A DNA stretch of 64,000 nucleotides from Blastomussa wellsi (taxonomy: Eukaryota > Cnidaria > Anthozoa > Scleractinia > Plerogyridae), in contig OX393567.1 in the NCBI GenBank assembly GCA_947652115.1, positions 25,937,127-26,001,126 on the forward strand, given 5' to 3'. The notes under the pieces were generated by a model that made no database searches, was not told the DNA's origin, and worked only from the letters and a program-made list of their open reading frames with translations. Both the position numbers and the translations under genes were made by a program. Positions 31,944 to 41,346 of this stretch are shown piece by piece (the stretch's first letter is position 1; the number at the start of each line of letters is the position of its first letter).

Positions 31944-34900
31944 ATATAACAACGACGACGACAACAACAATAAAATTAACGACGAAAACAACAACAACAG
32001 CTTCATGAATGGATTGGCGATAGCATTGCAAAATTTAAAAATCTCTTTGATATGAAATTTTATGTTTACAGACCATGTTGGACTATGGAAGAGAAGAGTT
32101 GATTTTTCATCCACTTGTTATTGAGCTCATGCAGTGCAAATGGTAAGATTAATATTTTCTGTGATATCCTTTTTTGACTGCGTTTACAGTGGGCATATCA
32201 TCATGCCGTCATTTCGAGTCGTTATTGTATACGTACGTTTCATGCATGCTTTAAAATAAGCTTGTTATTTTATTTCCTTTTAAGGCAACATATTGGTGTC
32301 AGGTTTTTCTACATCTCTGCCTTGGTTTACATATTTTACCTGGCAAACTTGACTTTGTACATGTTGTGTATTCAAGAACTCTTCTTGCTCAATCCCATCA
32401 GACCAGTCATTCCAGTCAGACAGGTATGGCAACATTGACTGGTTTCCACTGATTGATTCCGAAGGATTATTTATAAACCTGACAAAGGCGTTCATTTTTG
32501 TAAAAGCAGGCCTTGCAATTGTAACGGGTTACGGAAAGACGAAATATGAAATACTTTTCGTAACTATTGGATTTAAAACCTTGCATCGAAAACTTTTGTG
32601 GAAACTTTGGTTTTTTAGCTATGATTCGTGCACGTGAATGTGACACAAATCAGTCTATCCTTAAAGCAGTGTAAATTTTAAAGCATCGAATTGAATTGAA
32701 GGTAAGTCTTCCATACCGGTCCATACCATTGGCCTTTCTATCTCATTTTCTGCCTGGAAACTATTTGACAAGGATAACGTATTCGAGTTCTAGCTCCATG
32801 TTCCACGAGTTATGGCAATCTGTCGCCTGGGACGGGGGAAACTCGTCTTCAGACGGAAAACTCATCTGATACGAATCCCGTGAAGGATTAGTTTCCCGTG
32901 TAAAATTTATCTGCCCATTTTCCCGTCTAAATTCCGAGTCTAAGTCTACGGAAAAGGCAGACGGAAAACTCCTGTTAGACGGAACTCCGGACTAAATTCA
33001 CAATTCACACGTGCACTGAATCCCGGACGGGTTTTCTCTTTGTCACTCGGGAAAAGTAATTTTACTGAGTACCGTATTTAACTTGGTTTTACATGGTATT
33101 ATGTCAGACAGAATTCCGTATGAGACGAGTTTCCCGTCTTCTAGAACGAATTCGCTAATACAGTGATGAAAATCGATGGTCTACATATACTGTACTGCAG
33201 TATTTGTTGTTCCGTATCATTTGATCCCTGCAGCATCTCTCTGTACCTGTCTTTTTCAGGGAGTATGCATCACGGCTCACCTAAAAGGCTGGGAAATATT
33301 TATAACGGCCACGACAGCATTGTATTTACTTGCGGAAGTGCATCAAGCCTTCTCTGAAGTGAGTTGTCTCACGCTAACTTAACTCGTTTAAAATTTGATT
33401 TCCAATGCCCTTTCATCTTTTCAGAGATAAGGTTGAAGAAAAACACTGCGATTGGAGCTAGAAAAAGGACTTTTCATTAACCTAGTTTGCTAGCTATGTT
33501 CTAAGAGTTGTGAAAAAAACTAAAACCGAACTTTAACGCAGTTTGTCCCCTTGTCAAGCGCCAAAATGAGGGAGGTAGGAGTCTTACTGTCACTTCAAGC
33601 AAAAAAGGGAACTGCCTACCTCTCTCTATGAGAAAACTCGCCACTTTTAAAAATTTCAAAAACTCACTTTTAAGGAACATTTTTAAGGATCAGCAGGTTT
33701 TCAACGATTTTCTGTAATTTATATACTTTTTAAGGTTTTATCGATTTTTATCTTGTATCTTAATTTTTTATTTTAACCCATTTTACTCACGTAGTTATGC
33801 CATAGTTTTTAATATCCTTGTATTGTATTTTAATGTAGGAGGGACACTGGTTTGTTTGCATTTTTATGCTATTTTAGTGTTTGCCCTCGTCAAAGAAAGT
33901 CTTTACTTACTTACGTACTTATTTACCCTTATCTGGAACAAATTGCAACTGATAATCTCAATTAAAATAGTAAGGTAGTTGGATCACTTTTCAATATTTC
34001 AAGGTTACATAAACCTAATGTCAATCCAGTTTACCTTACTACACCCTTGTGTCTTTATGCAATCAGTCAACGGTTTTCTTGTTTTCTTTACATGTTTTGT
34101 CTTACAGAAATGGCGATATATTGAAACAAGTAACGTGGTGGAAGTGTGTACATTTTCCACGGCACTTATTTCTTCGTTGTCTGAAACAATGGGCCTGAAT
34201 CATTCTAATAAATACATGTTTCTTGTAATGTCTTTGCTGTTTGGTTATCTCACCCTTCTGCTTTATTTGCAAAGGTTGGTTGCTTTCATTACTTTCCCAC
34301 AATTATTTCGAGTATGGATATTTCAGTGTTTGTTTGTTTGTTTGTGAAATTGCACAACATTTTCGCATATCTCTAACTTAGCTTCGCAGAATTCAAGTTT
34401 ACGCCTATTAATTAGTGCGCACAGATAAACGACATGGTGTCTTTTCTCATCGTTTTTCCAGAAAACGAGTTCCAGGACCTATCATTTTTTCCTTAATTAG
34501 AATTTAGCGATCACGTTCTTTCTATACGGTAAATATAGAACAATTTATATTGCAGAATGAAAAATTATCGCCGAAAACGTGAATTTATTTAGCACTCGTA
34601 AAGGATCCTTGTGGCCTCAAGAACACTGCGTACTTGAAACATATTGAATCCCTGATTGAATATGCGCGCCTAGTTTATCACGAAACATACATTAAATTGA
34701 TCCTTGACATCAATACTATATTGAACTTGCTTTTCTCCTATTTTTCTGTTCTCGCAAATTGCGTACAGTGAACGCAGTTCAAATAAAAACGTTTCTGACA
34801 GCTGATAATTTAAGGGATTATGGGGTATTATACCGGGACCCCCTTTTTATTTCAAAATTTAAGTTCTCTTTACATTAGCAACCAACAGGGAAAGTTTGAA

Positions 34901-37900
34901 TGAGAATCTATCGTGAAGTCTATTTCGGTCGGATGAGATTTAAGATGAGACTCTGTTCATTCAGGTTTCCTACTCTAACGTGTCTGGTCCTTACGGCATT
35001 TGTGTTTGCTGTCAGTGACTTATCTGTAATATGGCTTTGTTTGTTTGTTTTTATTTTTATTAGAAAACTGCTGAAAAGATACATTTACCTCTAACTATTC
35101 TTTCTTCTTGCAGTATTTTTGAGAATGGAATTCACGTTACCATGCTTTTTGTTGTACTGAAGACGTTAGGAAAGGTTTGTAATGAGCACTGAACTACATG
35201 AGTTGTATTTATCACATTAGACAATACGTACATACGTACTGGACTACTATAAACTTCCTGAAGTTAGTGACTGATATAACCTGTTCTAAAATCTCTGGCA
35301 CTCTGGTTTTCAAAAACCCAAATTGAATTATAATTTTCCGGTAATACCGGCTTTAATACACGTGCTGCGTGCATGACCGCTGCTAGAGATTGACGCGAGT
35401 GACTTTAGCTCGTTGGCCGCGGTTTTTCTGATAGTACTTTTGTTGTTATATCATTTTCAGGTGGCAATAATGTTCTGCATCTTAATCTTCGCCTTTGCTT
35501 TGGTATTCCAAATGCTTCTCTCAAGGGAAGCAAATGTAAGTATTGAGTCGTGTACTTGTGTAAAAATCGGCTGGAATGTGTAGTGTGCGGGTACCGGTCT
35601 GATTTAGTGCAGGGGGTAACCCTGCGATGGACTAGCAGCCCATCGAGAGAGAGTCGTAACTGTCTCGTATGGAGACTTCATTCTTTACCAATAGCCGTTT
35701 TTCAGTTGAAAGTCTTTGTTAACTTTGCCTAATGATTGTTATCCTACAAAACAGACTTTTCTTCACAGATGCGCGGCGAGACATTGAAGAAAGACACTCA
35801 CTTTCTTTTCTTTGACTCACCAAGACCCCTTTGTTTCTCCTCGCTTAGCATGCATGCTCTTCAGATCACATTCTGTTCATGCCATTTTTATTATCACACA
35901 GGCAATAGCCCTTAACATGACGATAAACGGTACAATATTGGAGGAGATTGAAAAGGTACAACAATACGTAAAAAGAAAACTCAATCCAAAATCTCTATCT
36001 TTTAAAAGGAAATTAACTCATTTTTGTTTCTCTTTTTCCACTAGGATCCGTTTGGAAGTTTGGACTTGGCAATAATTAAGGTGGTTGCCATGACGATTGG
36101 TGAAATCGAATACACACGGTTTTTTACTGATCAAAAATTGTTCTCTCCAAATTTGAGTCGGTTGGTGTTTCTGGCCTTCTGCGTCATGATGCCGATTGTC
36201 TTAATGAATTTGACGGTTAGTACATGTTCTTACGATCCTTAAAACCGGTATCTGAATCCAATGTTAACTGTCATTCTTTGATTCTCAAAAGCTATCAAAT
36301 GCATAAAAAATGATAGTTTTCCACCCTTACCTTGTCACATTCACATTTATTGCTGCGTTCTTCGCCGTTTTCCAATTGTTTGCCTGCGCTCTTTAACAGT
36401 GACGTGTGTTCTCTTCTTGTATGTTTTCCCATCGTTTCCACGCGCGGTGTACGGGATTTCCCGCTCTTCTTGCCCGTTACATGTTCTCCCACTTGCGCAG
36501 CGTTAGCTTATTTTAAACTTCCAGAATCGAAGCAGTAATTCCTGGCTATTAGTTATTGATTTATTTTCGTTATAAATGTTGAAGAAATTTCTTTGTTTTC
36601 TTTATTTGTGGCCTTGGTCGCAAATTAAGTACTGATATTGTAAGGAAATTCAGACTCCCTCCAGCGGTGCCCGCTCTTCGAAGCGTGTTAGCGGATGAAG
36701 GCGTCTGAAATTCAGTCTATGAATACACTTGATGCACTGAACGCTCGTGCATTTTGCTGAATATTGGACTTGTTTTGTATTTTGCCTTTTCAGATTGGTC
36801 TCGCTGTTGGTGATATCGATTCAATTCAACAGAATGCAGAATACAAGCGTTTGTCTGTGAAGGTGAGAAATACTTTTAATTAAAGCAATTAAAGCAATTT
36901 GAATAGTGGGCGTGATAAATTAATCGGGCAGAGAAATAACATTTACATTACTCAGAGGGTTGGTAATTATCCGAAAGGAGTTGAAGCTTACTTAGCACTT
37001 TGCGCGCGGCTTACCAATTTCGCCACCTGTCATGCGCAGTTGACTGTCGGGCGCAGTCTTCCGTCCCCACCGCCGTCCGCGTTCTCTTTGTTTGAAGTCA
37101 CTGATACCAGTGATACTGGCAGGCCCCGACCACGTAGCTCTTTAATATTTACCAATGGATCAAGCTGTAGATAACACTAATCGGTGTCTCTTCAATGTTT
37201 AATCCGCTATAGATCGAAGTCATCCACAGCTTTAGAGAAAAGTTGCCCTTGTGGTTCCTCCATCGCTTGCATCAGTGTAAGTCCGTTAGAAGACCGAATA
37301 TGAAGCCAAAAACTGTCTTCCAGAAGATCAAGGTTTGTTGAAAGAGTCAAACGATCTACATCAACTTAAAAGACTCAGAAAAACAAACCGGGATGGTGGA
37401 CAATTTGTTTGAGTCGAGTGCGAAAGCTTTTGAAACGAAAACGTCACTTAGATTCCCTCTATTTCTCTCAGAACGTGCTGATGTTTTCCGGGTCTCGCTA
37501 GGTTCAATAATTTGCATTTTATTTTTGAATTTCGCGCGCTTCGCTATAGGGAAGATATCAGTGATGTCACCCATTGTTATTGATGTGCCAACCAGAAAAC
37601 TATTGGCTAGTGAAACAAAGAGCTCTTTTGTTAAACTTGTTGTCAATTTAAATAACAAAAGCAATGTTTGTAAACAGATATCTTCCCTATTGTAAGCGCC
37701 AGCAAAATGTGAGGCCAAATAATTGTTTCGTGATATTTGTCTTATATTAGGGCCTTGGGAACAAGCTGGTCAGCAGTAAAACGAAATACTCAGCTGAAGA
37801 CGCAGAAAGAAACGTAGTTGATCAACTGACAAATGTTTTTAACTCAAAAATGAAAGAGCAAGACAACAGGTACGCACAGGTTTGGGCCATACCATTATCA

Positions 37901-38317
37901 TGAAATACGGCAAATTAATTAAACTAGCGATAATTGCTTTTTCGTTATATTGAATGCATTTTAGCTTTGGGTTGTTGACGTGTTAACCTGCAAATTGGCC
38001 AATCAATAAAAAAAATAGCGGCCTGCGCTGTTGGTAAAATTAAAAATTTCTTTCTAAAAAGAGATGTTGCCCCGTTACTACTATACGAGCTTCAGTTCCC
38101 AAGCATTACGCATAACGCCAAGGCATGGCTTGTTTCACTGCAATATTTATTGCTGCAAAGATTGCACTGTTATCCGTGTAGAAGTAATGTTTGTTGTATT
38201 TTCTTCAGAATTAATTCTTTGACCTGTGAAATGAAGGAGCAAAGACTGCTGCTGGAGAAGCTGTACCAAGTTCTTTCCAAGAATGATGATGCCGCAAGAA
38301 CTTTGAGCGACGATTAA
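23798..38317 (+). CDS. TRPA1: TRPA1-type ankyrin-repeat cation channel (TRPA-A), complete
   Basis: 30 coding exons: 23798-24007, 24492-24648, 24763-24947, 25407-25514, 25597-25705, 26012-26109, 26251-26298, 26451-26575, 26817-26865, 27264-27461, 27791-27874, 28009-28091, 28570-28731, 29289-29400, 29805-29974, 30870-30957, 31035-31094, 31746-31820, 32072-32142, 32285-32423, 33260-33358, 34108-34274, 35114-35174, 35461-35535, 35902-35955, 36045-36215, 36794-36862, 37213-37332, 37751-37869, 38209-38317. Total 1124 aa, close to vertebrate TRPA1. About 16 ankyrin repeats (residues 70-630; for example TPLHYAATKANLQ) precede the pre-S1 region (HDRWKEAF), S1 (about 735-755), S2-S4, S5 (887-905), the pore loop (DLAIIKVVAMTIGEIEY), S6, and the TRPA signature IGLAVGDI. 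The tail is probably a coiled coil. It should form a tetrameric, calcium-permeable sensory channel. The filter acid is Glu949 where vertebrate TRPA1 has Asp. The intron after 29974 begins with GC. The start is the first ATG after a strong acceptor. Confidence 0.93.
28277..28483 (-). mobile_element. tRNA-derived SINE, copy 3
   Basis: On the minus strand the head contains GGTTCGAGTG (B-box-like), followed by GCACTGCGTTGTGTTCTTAG, GTGTATAAATGGGTACC and GGGTAACCCTGCAGTAG, all matching copy 1. It ends about 85 bases before the acceptor of the TRPA-A exon at 28570. Confidence 0.65.
30209..30356. repeat. Hairpin MITE in TRPA-A intron
   Basis: Left arm aaatagattgcatgttgccg... and inverted right arm aaacagatagtttccatgttgccg... 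share TGTTGCCGTGCG, CTGTTCA and TAATAGATCAC blocks. The arms are about 45 bp around a spacer of about 60 bp. It lies in the intron that starts with GC. Confidence 0.65.
31637..31713. repeat. Near-perfect inverted repeat just before a TRPA-A exon
   Basis: GACTACGAGCAGTCCC plus a T-run and CTTA is matched, inverted, with one extra base in the A/T run. The stem is 26 bp with a loop of about 24 bases (attaccgcttcgcactcgatggac). The right arm ends 32 bases before the exon at 31746, where branch point and pyrimidine tract would lie. Such perfection suggests a recent insertion or selection on the fold. Confidence 0.8.
31840..32003 (+). repeat. (AAC)n / (ACG)n microsatellite
   Basis: A long run of CAA, ACG and AAT triplets occurs in the TRPA-A intron after the exon ending at 31820. 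The long minus-strand frames across it (Leu/Val/Ser or Cys/Tyr runs) are products of the repeat. Confidence 0.85.
32777..33148. repeat. Degenerate inverted-repeat element rich in GACGGGAAACTCGTC
   Basis: Left and right borders share attcg-x-gttctag in inverted orientation. Variants of GACGGRAAACTC occur several times on both strands inside. No coding content. Probably an old MITE in the intron between the S1 and S2 exons; borders approximate. Confidence 0.4.
35610..35655 (+). mobile_element. tRNA-derived SINE, copy 4 (short fragment)
   Basis: GGGGTAACCCTGCGATGGACTAGC followed by agcccatc matches the SINE body in plus orientation. Only this short piece is recognisable. Confidence 0.35.
37533..37699. 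repeat. Inverted-repeat element in TRPA-A intron
   Basis: Left GCGCTTCGCTATAGGGAAGATATC is mirrored by an inverted right end GGCGCTTACAATAGGGAAGATATC. The interior is AT-rich. A long minus-strand ORF (37356-37718) runs across it but has no recognisable domain. Confidence 0.55.
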
Positions 38318-38356
38318 AATTGAAACAAGATTTGAAAATAATGATACTATCAGTGT

Positions 38357-39112
38357 AAATCTCAAATCTCAAATCTCAAATCTTTATTTAAACACGGTTA
38401 AAAAATTCATCAGGTTTGTTACATATAAAATTAAACTACAAACAATATTTATAATAGTAAATACATATCTAAAAAGTCTCTTAGAAATACTAATTAGAAT
38501 TACCCTAAACTATACCTGTTTTCCATGAATGCCGTGTATCTAACTTAATTCACTAAAATGAAAGTTTAACAATTGCTTAAAACGAGCTAGAGATTTCTCT
38601 TGCCTAAGATTGCAGGGCAGACTATTCCAGAGAGTTGCACCTCTATAGCTAAAGCTCCTTTTTAGATAGTTGGTTCTTGGTAGAGGGACATTTAATTTGT
38701 TCATAGAGTCCCTTAAGACATAGCCTGACGTACTGCGCTCAGTAAACATAGAGGATAAATGGTCAGGAGCCAGATTATTAAGAGCTTTGAACACCATTAG
38801 AGCTTCTTGAAATTGACGCTGGGTGATCAGGTTTTTCCACCCAAGTTGCTGTAACAAGTAGCGAGCGTCAGCATCATAGGAGGAGTAAGTCAAAATGCGA
38901 GCAGCACGATTCTGCAGTTTTTGTAATCTTTCGAAAAGCGTTTTGCCGCAATTACCCCAGACAATACTACAGTAATCGAAATGGGGTTGTACCAAGGCGT
39001 TGAAGATGTAATGTAGTATTTCTGGCGAAACAAAGGATCTAGTTCGCTTTAAAAAGAGACGTTGAATCTCAAGTGGACTTCTTCCCAGCTGCAAAAATTT
39101 GCTACACACCAT
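38357..39112 (-). mobile_element. 5'-truncated LINE fragment
   Basis: The minus-strand frame 39112-38540 encodes only the C-terminal part of a non-LTR retrotransposon polyprotein (ALVQPHFDYCSIVWGNC, LQKLQNRAARILT, LPCNLRQEKSLARFKQLL). Endonuclease and polymerase domains are missing. Its 3' end (low coordinates) carries three tandem heptamers (GATTTGA on the minus strand) after an AATAAA, as in L2/CR1-type tails. Its end lies about 40 bases after the TRPA-A stop codon. Confidence 0.8.
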
Positions 39113-40678
39113 TTATACTAGAAGAGCGAACGTGTATATATGATACACGCCATGGCTTTTTCACGGCAATATTTATTGCAGTGATAATAAACATTGACAA
39201 ACATCAATAGAGCCAAAGCAAGGTATTCAAAACCTGAAAAACAAAAATTACGATATCTTATCCGATGCACATGTGTCCTTATACTGATAGACATTTAGAA
39301 TTACTTTATCTATTTTAATAATTTCAAAAATTCTCGTGAAAAGGTATTGATCTAGTTTTTTGTGTGCACCCAGCGTTTAGGCTCGGGGGAGAGCGGCACA
39401 AGTCGAGCCTAGATAGCGTTCGACAGTTTTCTTTTAGCCTTCTTCGCGTATGTTGCTAATAATGTAACCTATGCACTAATGCATTAATCAAATGACCGAA
39501 TAAAGCATTTATTTGTTCTCAAAATTAAATGTCTCGATCATCTTGCAGGTATGCCGATGGCCCGGGGAAAAGAAATGCTCTCCTTTGCTACCATCCTGTA
39601 GCTCTCGTAACGTTTCTCTTAATTTCTGGTGGAAAATGCCACAGCTTTACTAGTTCAGTACGAGCAGCTGTGAAAGAGAGCACAGACACTCTTTCTTTAC
39701 CCTGTTCAATTCTTATGACTCTCTCCAGGCACCTCTTGGGTTTACTCTTTTCTCCAGCGACTGTTGCCTAGCTACAAAAAAAAACAGACTAAAAGTTGAT
39801 GTTTTGAAGTTAGCTTGTATAACTAGCCGGTTCGAGGCTCTCGAATAGTCGAGGGCGGTCGAAGAAGAGGCAGGCTAGCCTGTAACCCGGTTTGCATTCA
39901 CGAATTAGCACTCTTGTTCAATAATCCTACATAACAAAACCGCAGTTGATTTTAAGACGCTAATTATGATCTTCGTGCTGTTGGCATGACAACCCTTTCA
40001 GAGCGGCTTACTTTGATTGACAGCCGTTTTACTCATAATTCGATTACTCTACTCTTAGCGGTCCACATATAATTACCGTTCCTTTGTTTCGGTTTGAGTG
40101 AATTCACAGCAAAGCTCTCAGAAGATCGATGTAAGTGAAATCTGAAATATGACAGAAGCACTGATGGAGGCTACAAGTGCACAGGGAGAGCAAATGGAAA
40201 GCGGCTAGCTAGTCAAGCCAAATGCTCAACAAGACAGGAAATTGGAAAATTTATTACTCATCCAAACTAGTAAGGCGCTCAACTGCGGCATGTTTCAACA
40301 GCTGGATATTTTTACTAACAGCTTTCGCTAAGGTAATGATTTATATATTGTTCCTCAGTATTCACTCTCGAAATGTGTTAATAGAGTAATATTTTAATGA
40401 TCATGATTATTTAATTTCTACGCTGATAGACTTTTAAGTGGCCCAACTTCATTGTAAACAGGCTAAGTTGTCGGCACCGGCCTTCCAAAGGCCTAACTAG
40501 AGTTCACTTACGAACGTGGAGAACGGAGTAAACAGATCTTTTGGTCCAGCTGGGTTTTGCTTTGCGTTTGTGGATACACAGTCGTGATACGTGACTATGA
40601 TAAATGTTTATTTGAAAAAGGAAATGCTATATGCGACCACTTCCCTGAAAATGTTTACAGACACTTCTCTTTATTATG
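39113..40678. other. Non-coding stretch, possible TRPA-A 3' UTR end
   Basis: No gene was recognised. An AATAAA at 39499-39504 on the plus strand could end TRPA-A transcripts that read through the LINE fragment. The missing 5' exon(s) of the following WDR gene may lie here, but no ATG exon with a good donor was found. Confidence 0.4.
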
Positions 40679-41164
40679 TTAAGGTGGCTCGAGAGCAAAG
40701 GCATTCCGCTGAAGGCTACAGACCATGAACAAGAAATCTGTTACTAAGGAAACAACCTCAACGGGGATGTCGTTCCTCCAGCTGCCCGGAACCGAACAGT
40801 CCGGAAACTCTCGGGTGCCTTCGGCAGCGTCTTCGGTGAAGTCGGGATCGATCCACTTCTCAACAACCGTGCGAATGCTTGCGCCAGTGGTTTGGTCGCG
40901 AATACAGTCAAGAAAAAAGGTTGGTTTTAGGATTGCTACTGTTTCATCACTTTGCGAAGAATTGAAGTGGAAAGGGCAACATTTCCGAGCTTTAATCCGC
41001 TTACAAGAACCTTCGACTTCTGTTTTGTCATTCCAAACAGGGTCAATTATCATCGCTATGTCAAGCGCTTCGTTCCAGTTGCAAAAGCCTTTGCAGAGTC
41101 CTTCAAATGCCTTTATTTTAGGCTTGTTTTTAAAATTCTGTTTTATTTGATTTGTTATTGACAC
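40679..41164 (-). CDS. Unknown Cys-containing protein, partial or remnant
   Basis: A 161-codon minus-strand frame with natural-looking composition and eight cysteines: GLCKGFCNWNEALDIAMIID, CCPFHF, FFLDCIRDQTTG, RTVVEKWIDPDFTEDAAEG, EFPDCSVPGSWRND. It opens only at GTG; an in-frame stop lies a few codons upstream, and the first ATG is inside (AMIIDP), so an upstream exon or decay is implied. The stop lies in TTAAGGTGG, which resembles the ends of the TTAA-flanked element at 47268-52140. No family was recognised. A shadow ORF runs on the plus strand. Confidence 0.35.
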   Translation of the reverse strand: MSITNQIKQNFKNKPKIKAFEGLCKGFCNWNEALDIAMIIDPVWNDKTEVEGSCKRIKARKCCPFHFNSSQSDETVAILKPTFFLDCIRDQTTGASIRTVVEKWIDPDFTEDAAEGTREFPDCSVPGSWRNDIPVEVVSLVTDFLFMVCSLQRNAFALEPP

Positions 41165-41346
41165 CGAGGTAAGTATTTATCTATTGAATGGACTTTTGCT
41201 GTTTGTTTTGGCAATTAGTTGATATATATCTCGAGCTCGAGGGGACGCATGATCGCATGTTTCGGATGTTTAGACTGTTGTGCGCGCTATTTTATAATTT
41301 CTTGTGCGCGCTTTTGATGTTTATTTCATTTTGGTTCTGTTTACAG

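Noticed and set aside
31840..32003. CRISPR-like or other structured array
   Set aside because: Simple triplet repeat without spacers, in a eukaryotic intron.
31720..32114. Two long minus-strand ORFs rich in Leu/Val/Ser or Cys/Tyr
   Set aside because: They are translations of the (AAC)n/(ACG)n microsatellite plus an antisense TRPA-A exon.
37356..37718. 120-aa minus-strand ORF in a TRPA-A intron
   Set aside because: It spans an inverted-repeat element, has no recognisable domain, and a plus-strand ORF of similar size overlaps it.
41188..41346. In-frame upstream extension of the first WDR exon (MDFCCLFWQL...)
   Set aside because: The stretch ends in a clear pyrimidine-rich acceptor (ttctgtttacag) and its residues are those of a T-rich intron end; it is open by chance.
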